This document shows, one piece after another, positions 1-5,759 of a stretch of DNA of 16,929 nucleotides (position 1 is the first letter of the stretch; every line of letters begins with the position of its first letter). The stretch covers positions 1 to 16,929 of the forward strand of contig CADCQO010000244.1 of the NCBI GenBank assembly GCA_902803585.1. Direction: 5' to 3'. The notes beneath the pieces are model-generated. The model worked only from the letters and a program-made list of their open reading frames with translations. It did not search any database and was not told the origin of the DNA. The DNA is from an uncultured Ruminococcus sp. (GTDB lineage Bacteria > Bacillota > Clostridia > Oscillospirales > Acutalibacteraceae). The translations under genes were made by a program, and so were the position numbers.

Positions 1-104
1 ACATTAAGTCCCTTTGCTTCTTCCTTACCGCCGCAGGCAGCAGCCGTCAGCACAATCATCAGCGCTGCACACAGAATCATCATTGATTTGCCGATTTTTC
101 TCAT
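1..104 (-). CDS. Small lipoprotein, N-terminal part only (cut by window edge)
   Basis: This gene reads leftwards out of the window, so only its first 34 codons are visible. The start at 104 is preceded by AAAGGAG about 10 bases upstream. The product opens with a basic n-region (MRKIGK), a hydrophobic stretch and a lipobox ending LTAAAC-GG. It should therefore be exported, lipidated on the cysteine and held on the outer face of the membrane. The signal peptide closely resembles that of the neighbour at 153-623, and only 48 bases separate the two genes, so they look like a tandem paralogous pair in one operon. The mature domain is not visible and no function can be given. Confidence 0.75.
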   Translation of the reverse strand, partial: MRKIGKSMMILCAALMIVLTAAACGGKEEAKGLN

Positions 105-152
105 CCCGAATACACTCCTTTGTCATCTTGATTTTTTTATTCAGCCGCTGAA

Positions 153-623
153 TTACTGCTTTTCAAAATACATATACTCTACTGTTTCTTCTTTACCATC
201 AGAGGATTCTGAATTGATCATAAAGAGTTTGCCGTCCTTGTAAATCATCTTGCCGTCAGAATCAATGACAGAACTTGCGTTGGGATCAGAGGACTGAATA
301 CCGGAAACGGTGATTGTGTTGCCGCTCTGTGTCCATGTGCCTTCACCGTCAGAATTGCTGGACTGACCCATTGCATTCATGGATATGGATACTTTGGCTT
401 TTTTGTCAGCAGAAAGCTCCATTGTCATAGTAACCATGCTGGACATCATCTGTACTGCTGCTTTCTGATCCTCAGGAGCCTTTTCTGCATCAAACTTTAC
501 CTTCCATATGCCCACTACATCAGGCTCTGAGCTGCCGCCGTTTTTATCACCGCAGGCTGCTGTTGCCAGAACCATCAGAACTGCCATCAATACTACCATT
601 ACTGACATACCAATTTTTTTCAT
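153..623 (-). CDS. Small lipoprotein with lipocalin-like C-terminal domain, function unknown
   Basis: The product has 156 residues. It has a signal peptide (MKKIG, hydrophobic residues about 8-20) and a lipobox ATAAC followed by a short Gly/Ser linker, so it is predicted to be a membrane-anchored lipoprotein. The mature part starts with a GIWK motif and has alternating polar strands ending in EYMYFEKQ. This suggests a small beta-barrel of the lipocalin-like/DUF5640-like kind found in many Clostridia lipoproteins; that family call is inference. I chose the start at 623 because AAAGGAG lies just upstream and a good promoter ends at 717. The longer reading from 737 would begin upstream of the transcription start. 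The gene is followed by a second lipoprotein on the same strand. Confidence 0.75.
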   Translation of the reverse strand: MKKIGMSVMVVLMAVLMVLATAACGDKNGGSSEPDVVGIWKVKFDAEKAPEDQKAAVQMMSSMVTMTMELSADKKAKVSISMNAMGQSSNSDGEGTWTQSGNTITVSGIQSSDPNASSVIDSDGKMIYKDGKLFMINSESSDGKEETVEYMYFEKQ

Positions 624-716
624 TGTCTTTATCTCCTTTGGTTTTGTTTTTTCAGCGCCGGATATTACCCGCCGCGTCAGGTCATCAAAGCAGGAAACTT
701 CACAACCTACAGTACC

Positions 717-745
717 ATGATACAATAAATGCCCCACTATGTCAA
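717..745 (-). promoter_or_regulatory. Sigma-A-type promoter for the lipoprotein pair
   Basis: On the minus strand, TTGACA (740-745) and TATCAT (717-722) are separated by exactly 17 bases. Transcription would start near 710, giving a leader of about 85 bases before the start codon at 623. Confidence 0.75.
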
Positions 746-820
746 TAAAGGAGCTGACGATTTTTTCTCCCTATATCCTGTGAAAAATCTCACTTTTTCC
801 CAAAAAACATTGTCCGGCTG

Positions 821-1303
821 CTAACATCCGTCTGCCGCTGTTTCTGCAGCAGAACGATATAACGCCGCACACACGGCAACCGACAATGAAAAAATTTCCT
901 GTTCCGGCACATATAATTCCAGTTCATACCCGTCCCCATACGTTGTCCAGCATTTTTTCTGGGTCATGACGGGGCTTTTGTCCACATCAAACAGTGAAAA
1001 GCGTCCTTCTGCCATATTTCCCGCAAAACGGTACGTACTCCCGTAAATCAGGAACATGAAGTATTCTTTGATATTGGGTATGAGTACATAAATCCCTGTC
1101 TGACAGCGAATTGTAAAATACTGCATCATGAACTGTTTCCGCATGACCTCAGACAGAAGTCTGTCCTTTTCATCGAATATCAGAAGTTTTTGCCTTCTCT
1201 GTTCGTCCTCCTGCTTCACACGATACAGTACCTGTCCTGTTTCCTCATAAACAGTAAAACCAAGGGCTCCGTTGAAAAACTCTCTCTTCATATATCGTTT
1301 CAT
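821..1303 (-). CDS. Probable LURP-one-related / tubby C-like domain protein
   Basis: This is a 160-residue protein with no signal peptide and no membrane segment. Its layout fits the LURP-one-related (LOR)/tubby C-terminal-like beta fold: successive strand pairs such as GFTVYEETGQVLYRV, then KLLIFDEKDRLLSEV, then QYFTIRCQTGIYVL. The member-to-family match is by pattern only and is not certain. LOR domains are related to scramblases and are thought to bind lipids or act as membrane-associated sensors; no role is established here. The start at 1303 has a modest Shine-Dalgarno (AGGCGGG); an internal ATG four codons later has none. It lies 33 bases after the ImmA-like protease gene and probably forms a three-gene operon with it and the XRE regulator, so it may be a regulated output of that pair. 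Confidence 0.6.
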   Translation of the reverse strand: MKRYMKREFFNGALGFTVYEETGQVLYRVKQEDEQRRQKLLIFDEKDRLLSEVMRKQFMMQYFTIRCQTGIYVLIPNIKEYFMFLIYGSTYRFAGNMAEGRFSLFDVDKSPVMTQKKCWTTYGDGYELELYVPEQEIFSLSVAVCAALYRSAAETAADGC

Positions 1304-1336
1304 CGCATCACCCGCCTGTCATCGTTATTTTAGGTT

Positions 1337-1774
1337 TCATGTTCCGAAAGTACTGTCCGCTACTGTGGGGGGAATATGGGCAATTCTCGCAATATCTTCC
1401 GTTGTGACGCTCTCCCTGCCGCAAAGCTCTGACATTTCTCCCAGAAGCAGCAGCCACGCCGCAAAGCTGTCTGCCTCTCTTTCGTATTTCGTTACACAAA
1501 AGCCAGTGTTACAGCTCAAGTTCAGTGAGTTTGTTCCCTTATGAAGCATAATATGGCCCAGCTCATGCGCCATTGTAAAACGCTTTTCATAATATCCCAG
1601 TTCACTGTTCAGCACAATAAACCGTATGCCGTTCATCTCTATGGTAAAACCGTTTACGCAGTCAGGCAGTTCCTGCTCGATAGCAATAACGCCCATTTTC
1701 TCACAAATCACATCAGGTTCGGCACTCTGATACTTCTCTGTCAGCTGTCTTGCACAGCTTTCCGCCTTATCCAT
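1337..1774 (-). CDS. ImmA/IrrE-family (M78) metallopeptidase
   Basis: This is a 145-residue zinc peptidase of the ImmA/IrrE (DUF955, M78) family. The zinc site is visible as AHELGH at residues 69-74 (H70, E71, H74), and the usual following helix EREADSFAAWLL lies at 98-109, where an acidic residue supplies the third ligand. In known systems (ImmA of ICEBs1, IrrE of Deinococcus) such enzymes cleave or inactivate an adjacent XRE-type repressor in response to DNA damage or cell signals. Here the XRE gene lies directly upstream, 12 bases away on the same strand, which supports the same pairing. GAGAGGG precedes the start. The protein is complete and of normal length for the short ImmA type, with no extra sensor domain. 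Cytoplasmic. Confidence 0.9.
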   Translation of the reverse strand: MDKAESCARQLTEKYQSAEPDVICEKMGVIAIEQELPDCVNGFTIEMNGIRFIVLNSELGYYEKRFTMAHELGHIMLHKGTNSLNLSCNTGFCVTKYEREADSFAAWLLLLGEMSELCGRESVTTEDIARIAHIPPTVADSTFGT

Positions 1775-1786
1775 ACCGTCACCCTC

Positions 1787-2185
1787 TCACTTTTTATCGT
1801 CCGGCACATTCTTATGCTGCTGTCGGGCAATCGCCGCAACTACCTGTATCGCTTCGATGATTTTTCTTCTGTCCTCGTTATTCAGCGGTACGCCGTCAAA
1901 CATCAGCCCCTCCTGCATAGTCAGCCGTCTGGTAAACTCATCAAATACCTCTGACACCTCCATTGTTCCGTCAGAATGCCATTTGTCCGACGGCGACCCT
2001 ATAAAATAATCTCCGGATATGCCGAATATCTCACATAATTTTCCGAGAATACGGCTGTCAGGTTCCCGCCTGTCCTGTTCATACATTCCCACCGCAGACG
2101 GCGAGATACCCAGTTTTTCCGCCAGCTGTGCCTGCGTCATTTGTGCACGTTTTCTCATCTGCTTTATTTTACTGCCAATTGACAT
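1787..2185 (-). CDS. XRE-family repressor (ImmR-like) paired with ImmA-type protease
   Basis: This is a 132-residue DNA-binding regulator. Residues 6-61 form a Cro/CI-type helix-turn-helix domain (MTQAQLAEKLGISPSAVGMYE as the helix 2 to helix 3 core, then a conserved REPD turn). A short linker and a hydrophobic C-terminal helix (RRKIIEAIQVVAAIA, about 106-120) probably serve dimerisation or recognition by the protease. It is the first gene of a minus-strand operon with the M78 peptidase. It is divergent from a sigma region-4-like operon, which is the usual geometry for an ImmR-type repressor controlling both directions. A strong promoter lies upstream, with a short inverted repeat in its spacer that could be an autoregulatory operator. 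Confidence 0.9.
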   Translation of the reverse strand: MSIGSKIKQMRKRAQMTQAQLAEKLGISPSAVGMYEQDRREPDSRILGKLCEIFGISGDYFIGSPSDKWHSDGTMEVSEVFDEFTRRLTMQEGLMFDGVPLNNEDRRKIIEAIQVVAAIARQQHKNVPDDKK

Positions 2186-2298
2186 ACTATCACACCCTTT
2201 TTGCCCGCCGTTCAGCAGAAAATCGGTGTCGGGCTTTGCTCTGCATACAGAAACCGGAGTCTGACACGATACGACAGCCGCTGTTCGCTGCTAAGTTT

Positions 2299-2327
2299 AT
2301 TGTATCACACGGTTAGTGTACTTTCAA
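2299..2327 (-). promoter_or_regulatory. Promoter of the XRE-ImmA-LOR operon
   Basis: On the minus strand, TTGAAA (2322-2327) and TACAAT (2299-2304) are 17 bases apart, close to the sigma-A consensus. It is correctly placed about 115 bases upstream of the XRE start codon. Confidence 0.75.
2307..2319. promoter_or_regulatory. Candidate XRE operator in the promoter spacer
   Basis: A short inverted repeat, ACAC-GGTTA-GTGT, sits entirely between the -35 and -10 boxes of the XRE promoter. A repressor bound here would block its own transcription. Assignment to the adjacent XRE protein is inference; four-base arms are short enough to arise by chance. Confidence 0.35.
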
Positions 2328-2342
2328 GAGTTTTTTGTCAGC

Positions 2343-2393
2343 GAGAAAAAATTTATTTATGAGAGATATTTTCCGTATAAATGAGAAAAAATT
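2343..2393. repeat. 11-bp direct repeat, 40 bp apart
   Basis: GAGAAAAAATT occurs at 2343-2353 and again at 2383-2393, exactly 40 bases (about four helical turns) apart. The second copy runs into the 16-bp palindrome at 2392-2407. It could be a protein-binding repeat, or simply AT-rich sequence. Confidence 0.4.
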
Positions 2394-2407
2394 CGATATA
2401 TATCGAA
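2392..2407. promoter_or_regulatory. 16-bp perfect palindrome, candidate operator
   Basis: TTCGATATATATCGAA is a perfect dyad centred at 2399/2400, 19 bases upstream of the -35 box of the plus-strand promoter. Position and symmetry fit a dimeric regulator site, plausibly for the divergent XRE protein. No regulator has been matched to it here. Confidence 0.5.
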
Positions 2408-2426
2408 CAAATTTTCTGTTTTGGGG

Positions 2427-2454
2427 TTGATTTTTTTGAAATTCCGGCTATAAT
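2427..2454 (+). promoter_or_regulatory. Promoter of the sigma-like two-gene operon
   Basis: TTGATT (2427-2432) and a perfect TATAAT (2449-2454) are 16 bases apart. Transcription would begin near 2461, giving a leader of about 105 bases that contains a hairpin before the start at 2566. Confidence 0.7.
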
Positions 2455-2476
2455 AAGAAATATAGGGACATTTGTG

Positions 2477-2515
2477 AACGGTTCGACAGAGAAACAGCTT
2501 TTCTATTGAACCGTT
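2477..2515 (+). promoter_or_regulatory. Leader hairpin upstream of the sigma-like operon
   Basis: The arms AACGGTTC (2477-2484) and GAACCGTT (2508-2515) are perfect complements. An inner stem (AGAAA / TTTCT, loop CAGCT) lies between them. The right arm is followed by TTGTT rather than a full T tract, so this may be a weak attenuator, a protein-binding RNA element or a stabilising 5' structure. It sits between the promoter and the first gene. Confidence 0.5.
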
Positions 2516-2565
2516 TTGTTATAGAATAAATTTACACGTTATGTGTAGGAAAGAGAGGAAATAAA

Positions 2566-2769
2566 ATGACCTATAAGGAATGGGCGAAGGAATATGACAA
2601 CAGTGCAAATATTTTGTACAGACAGAAGCAGCAGCTGCAGAAGGCTGCCAAAAATGCCTCTTTCAGCGTTTTGCAGAATTTGAAATACCGTATTGCCATG
2701 ATTTGTGCGATGCGTAAGGATTGTATGGATATAGCCGCAGAACTCAGAAAAAAAGAGGGAGAGGTTTAA
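2566..2769 (+). CDS. Small hypothetical protein, 67 aa
   Basis: I do not recognise this protein. It is a 67-residue, mostly helical, basic protein without a signal peptide or membrane segment (MTYKEWAKEYDNSANILYRQ at the start, KLR-type charged C-terminus). AGGAAAGAGAGGAAAT precedes the start. The stop codon overlaps the next start (TAATG), so it is translationally coupled to the sigma region-4-like gene and probably acts with it. Small helical proteins in this position occur beside phage- or ICE-type regulatory genes; that comparison is from memory and is not a family assignment. Confidence 0.7.
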   Translation: MTYKEWAKEYDNSANILYRQKQQLQKAAKNASFSVLQNLKYRIAMICAMRKDCMDIAAELRKKEGEV

Positions 2770-3080
2770 TGACAACAAAAAAATTTTTATCCCTGAATGA
2801 ACAGATAGAAGGGTACAGTGCCTTTCAGAAATATATGCAGAAAAACGCCACTTCGCGCAGCAGGCATAAACGCATGGAGCAGCTTCTTCACATTGCTATG
2901 CAGACCGAAATGACGGAAAAGCAAAAAGTGTGTGTAGAGCTGTATTATTTCCAGAAAATGAAAGTATGTGATATTGCCGGACAGCTTTCTATCCGTCCTA
3001 CTACGGTTTACAAGCACCTGAAAAAAGCCCGTGCATCACTTTCAAAATGTCTGCCCTACCTTTCTTTGGAAGAGAAATGA
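2769..3080 (+). CDS. Sigma-70 region 4-like helix-turn-helix protein
   Basis: The product has 103 residues. The C-terminal half is a sigma region 4/LuxR-like helix-turn-helix: MTEKQKVCVELYYFQKMKVC, then DIAGQLSIRPTTVYKHLKKA as the recognition part. No sigma region 2 is present, so it cannot melt a promoter alone. It is better seen as a small DNA-binding activator (as in YlxM-type or ArpU-like phage and ICE regulators) than as a complete sigma factor. I chose the start at 2769 because it overlaps the preceding stop as TAATG; an in-frame ATG at 2721 lies inside the upstream gene. Its targets are not visible. Divergence from the XRE-ImmA operon suggests the XRE protein controls it. Confidence 0.75.
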   Translation: MTTKKFLSLNEQIEGYSAFQKYMQKNATSRSRHKRMEQLLHIAMQTEMTEKQKVCVELYYFQKMKVCDIAGQLSIRPTTVYKHLKKARASLSKCLPYLSLEEK

Positions 3081-3150
3081 TAACAGCATGTATAAAATCT
3101 CCTGACCGGTACACACTATCATTATCCGGAAAGAAACGGACGCACCAAAA

Positions 3151-3198
3151 GGGCGGCGGTTTTTCCGGAAGAGGAACTGTCAGAGAAAGCCGCCGCCT
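3151..3198 (+). other. GC-rich stem-loop in the gap 3081-3301
   Basis: GGCGGCGG (3152-3159) pairs with CCGCCGCC (3190-3197). The stem extends inward through T-rich and GAGAAAG sequence. It is followed by a short T run only after about 10 bases, so it may end the sigma-like operon imperfectly or belong to a structured leader of the DUF378 gene. I see no coding sequence in 3081-3301. Confidence 0.5.
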
Positions 3199-3239
3199 TC
3201 GGAATGGTTTTTCTGAGATGGTTCTGCACGAGCGGCACA

Positions 3240-3254
3240 CTGTTGTCACAACAG
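3240..3254 (+). other. Short perfect inverted repeat upstream of DUF378 gene
   Basis: CTGTTGT and ACAACAG flank a single central base, giving a 15-bp dyad. It lies about 48 bases upstream of the DUF378 start, between the half-sites ACGAGC and GCTCGT, which can form an outer stem. This is either an operator or part of a leader fold. Confidence 0.4.
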
Positions 3255-3301
3255 CAGCACGCCCAAAAAAAGCGGCTCGTCCGCAAGAGGAGGTCGGGAG
3301 T

Positions 3302-3523
3302 ATGCTCGACAGAATCGCATTGATACTGTTGATTATCGGTGGATTGAACTGGGGTTCTATTGGTATTTTCCAGTTTGATATCGTAGCATGGATTTGCGGC
3401 GGTCAGACAGGCATTATCAGCAGAATCATCTATACGCTGGTAGCGCTTTCTGCTATCTGGTGCATTTCTCTGTTATTCAGAGACCGTATCGACATCGAAG
3501 AAAGACAGCAGCTTACCACCTGA
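3302..3523 (+). CDS. DUF378 family small membrane protein
   Basis: This is a 73-residue protein of the DUF378 family. The diagnostic opening LILLIIGGLNWGSIGIF and the following FDIVAWICGG are present. There are two membrane helices, about residues 4-22 and 38-58, and a short charged C-terminal tail (RDRIDIEERQQ). Proteins of this family are widespread small inner-membrane proteins of unknown role. AGGAGG precedes the start at 3302 by about 10 bases; an upstream in-frame extension reads through the end of the sigma-like gene and is not credible. It stands alone between a hairpin-rich gap and a good terminator, so it is probably monocistronic. Confidence 0.85.
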   Translation: MLDRIALILLIIGGLNWGSIGIFQFDIVAWICGGQTGIISRIIYTLVALSAIWCISLLFRDRIDIEERQQLTT

Positions 3524-3549
3524 TCGTAATTTTATCCCATGCCCAAAAA

Positions 3550-3592
3550 GCCGGACCTGACTTCCTGAAAAAGAAGAAAGGTCCGGCCTTTT
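3550..3592. terminator. Bidirectional rho-independent terminator
   Basis: GCCGGACCT (3550-3558) pairs with AGGTCCGGC (3579-3587). A T-rich run follows on the plus side, and an A-rich run precedes the left arm, giving a T tract on the minus strand. It separates the convergent DUF378 gene (plus) and GH13 gene (minus) and can serve both. Confidence 0.8.
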
Positions 3593-3613
3593 GATTTTCT
3601 GTTTTCAATTGAT

Positions 3614-5596
3614 TCAGTCGGTAGCAAGAATATCGGATACTTCAGGCTCAGGGTCGATTTCAGCACCTGCGGGAACAGCAGCGGATTCCGGCAGAATTTC
3701 TTCAGGCTCCTCCGGTACAGCCGGCTTTTCGGGAACCTTTGCGCTGACAAACGCACATTCATTCATCGGAATCGTCAGTATATCGCCGTCCAGCTGGGTG
3801 TGCATATATGTTTTTCCGCCAATGAATTCCTCCGGTACACGGAATGTGATCTCGTGATGGTCTGCATTGAATACGCAAAGCAGCATTTCCTTGTCATCAC
3901 GGCGGATATAGCCCATCGTTCTGCCTGTTGAACCATAGTCAATCAGATCACCGTCTGCCAGACAAGTACATTCATGCCGCATCTGCCCCAATTCACGGTA
4001 CCATTCCAGCAAGCCCTGATCTTCTCTGCCCCATGGGAAAGTTGCACGGTTGAACGGATCTTTATAGCCTTCTACGCCGACTTCATCTCCATAGTAAATA
4101 CAGGGAACGCCGGGCAAGGTGTACAGAATGCCGCTGGCCAATCTCATGCGTGACAGACCATAAGCTCTCTGCTCCGGTGAAAGCTTTGTCGATGCCTGCC
4201 ATTCACGCCCGCGTCCATGCTGTCTTTCTCCTGCCAGAAGCGTGATAACTCTCTCTGTATCGTGTGTACCGAGCAGATTCATCAGGGAACGGATAACAGG
4301 GCGGGGATAGTTTTCAAGCACATTCAGAACGATTTCGAGCATATCACGGCCGTCGCCGCAGTCAAGAAAGCCCAAAATCGCATCTCTGAACGGATAGTTC
4401 ATTACACTGTCCAGTTCTCTGCCGTACAGGAAACGGCGGCGTGAGCCATAACTTTCCTTGTTGGAGGCATCTTCCCAGACTTCACCCAGCAGCAGGGCTT
4501 CGGGATCTTCCGACTTGACTGCTTCACGGATATACTCAATAAATTCATCGGGAAGTTCGTCCGCAACGTCCAGCCGCCAGCCGCTGTTGCCGCGCCGTAT
4601 CCAGCGTCTTATAATACCGTCCTCGCCGTTGATATACTCATTGAAAGAGGTAGAAAGCTCTTCCACCTCCGGCAGGGTATCAAAGCCCCACCATGAGTTA
4701 TAGATGTTCGGCCACTCGATAAACTTGTACCATGTGTAATAGGGAGATTCTTTGGAATTATAAGCGCCATTGCTCTCATAACGGTTTTCACGGTTGAAAT
4801 AAATGCTGTCGCTGCCCGTATGGCTGAATACACCGTCATTGATAATGCGGATACCCATTTTTTTCGCTTTGGCGCACAATTCCTCAAAGTCCTTCTGTGT
4901 GCCGAGAATAGGGTCGATCTTTTCATAGTTGCCCGTATCATAGCGATGGTTGGAATAGGCTTCAAAAATCGGGTTCAGGTAAATACAGGTAACGCCCAAA
5001 GACTGTAAGTACGGCAGTTTCATAGTAATACCTTTCAGATCACCCTGAAAGAAATCGGAATTTGTAATCATGCCGAACTCGTTGGGTCTCCAGTCGGGTA
5101 CTCTGTCCCATTCTGTCTGGAGTTTTTTGTCCGGATAGATACCCTTTTTCTTTTTGCCTGAAAAACAGAATCTGTCAGGGAAGATCTGATACATGATACC
5201 TCCCGGCAGCCACGACGGCGTTGTAAAGTCCTTTTCATAGCAGGTCAGCTGAAAACGAGGTTCATTGTCGCTCATTGCCAGATACCCCTCACCGCCATAG
5301 CCTTTCATGATATAGCGGCGGCCATAGCGGGTATCCAGTCCGAAATGATACCAATACAGTCCTACCCTGTCAATATTCACATCACATTCCCATTGTTCAT
5401 AACCGTTTCCAATCTCACCCGCCCAGAACATACCGCTGACGAGCGTATCACCATAGCGGTCGTCCTTGACTGCAACCACCGCACCCGAACAACCGAGATC
5501 TCTCGGCAAGGTGATTCTGAAATGAATTCCCGTTCCGAACGGAACAGCTCCTGTCGGACAACGATATTCTTCCATACGAGAATTAAAAAGCATCAT
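3614..5596 (-). CDS. GH13 alpha-glucan hydrolase (neopullulanase/cyclomaltodextrinase-like), cytoplasmic
   Basis: This is a 660-residue glycoside hydrolase of family 13. An N-terminal immunoglobulin-like domain (about 15-120) is followed by a (beta/alpha)8 barrel from about 130 (GGIMYQIFPDRF). The conserved regions are DGVFSH (254-259), GWRLDVADE with nucleophile D343, LLGEVWE with acid/base E372, and LLGTHDTER with H445-D446. A C-terminal beta domain ends near 620. A 40-residue Pro/Glu/Ala-rich acidic tail follows. No signal peptide is present, so it likely acts in the cytoplasm on imported maltodextrins or related oligosaccharides. The layout fits neopullulanase-type enzymes; exact substrate and subfamily cannot be fixed by eye. 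Region I has Ser where Asn is usual. AAGGGG lies 9 bases before the start. It is transcribed alone from the promoter at 5682-5710. Confidence 0.9.
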   Translation of the reverse strand: MMLFNSRMEEYRCPTGAVPFGTGIHFRITLPRDLGCSGAVVAVKDDRYGDTLVSGMFWAGEIGNGYEQWECDVNIDRVGLYWYHFGLDTRYGRRYIMKGYGGEGYLAMSDNEPRFQLTCYEKDFTTPSWLPGGIMYQIFPDRFCFSGKKKKGIYPDKKLQTEWDRVPDWRPNEFGMITNSDFFQGDLKGITMKLPYLQSLGVTCIYLNPIFEAYSNHRYDTGNYEKIDPILGTQKDFEELCAKAKKMGIRIINDGVFSHTGSDSIYFNRENRYESNGAYNSKESPYYTWYKFIEWPNIYNSWWGFDTLPEVEELSTSFNEYINGEDGIIRRWIRRGNSGWRLDVADELPDEFIEYIREAVKSEDPEALLLGEVWEDASNKESYGSRRRFLYGRELDSVMNYPFRDAILGFLDCGDGRDMLEIVLNVLENYPRPVIRSLMNLLGTHDTERVITLLAGERQHGRGREWQASTKLSPEQRAYGLSRMRLASGILYTLPGVPCIYYGDEVGVEGYKDPFNRATFPWGREDQGLLEWYRELGQMRHECTCLADGDLIDYGSTGRTMGYIRRDDKEMLLCVFNADHHEITFRVPEEFIGGKTYMHTQLDGDILTIPMNECAFVSAKVPEKPAVPEEPEEILPESAAVPAGAEIDPEPEVSDILATD

Positions 5597-5681
5597 GCCA
5601 CTCTACCCCTTATCTGCTTATCTGCGGCGTTTTCTCCTCTGCCGCCGTATTTCTTCATTTTTCTCAAACATACCGGATATC

Positions 5682-5710
5682 ATTATAGTTGCTTGCACTC
5701 ACGATGTCAA
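5682..5710 (-). promoter_or_regulatory. Consensus promoter of the GH13 gene
   Basis: On the minus strand, TTGACA (5705-5710) and TATAAT (5682-5687) are 17 bases apart: a perfect consensus match for the vegetative sigma factor. The GH13 start codon lies about 85 bases downstream. Confidence 0.85.
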
Positions 5711-5759
5711 GCGCATAAGATTCCCATTTTTTTGTCTGAAAGTATCCTTTTTGGCTATG

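Larger units (their letters stand above)
2186..2565. other. 380-bp divergent intergenic control region
   Basis: No gene is visible between the XRE regulator (minus) and the 67-residue small protein (plus). The part from about 2328 to 2475 is very AT-rich. The region contains a minus promoter (2299-2327), an inverted repeat in its spacer, an 11-bp direct repeat, a 16-bp palindrome, a plus promoter (2427-2454) and a hairpin in the plus leader; each is listed separately. Confidence 0.7.

Noticed and set aside
624..737. N-terminal extension of the lipoprotein to an ATG at 737
   Set aside because: The extension runs across a good promoter (717-745), places 38 residues ahead of a normal signal peptide, and lacks a ribosome binding site; the start at 623 has one.
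2480..2486. GGTTCGA, resembling a tRNA T-arm
   Set aside because: No acceptor, D or anticodon stems can be formed around it; it is part of a leader hairpin.
2186..2565. Possible attachment site or origin in the repeat-rich intergenic region
   Set aside because: No integrase, relaxase or replication gene is nearby, and the repeats are better explained as operators.
3047..3301. N-terminal extension of the DUF378 protein
   Set aside because: It overlaps the end of the sigma-like gene in another frame and reads hairpin-rich sequence; AGGAGG and the family start point to 3302.
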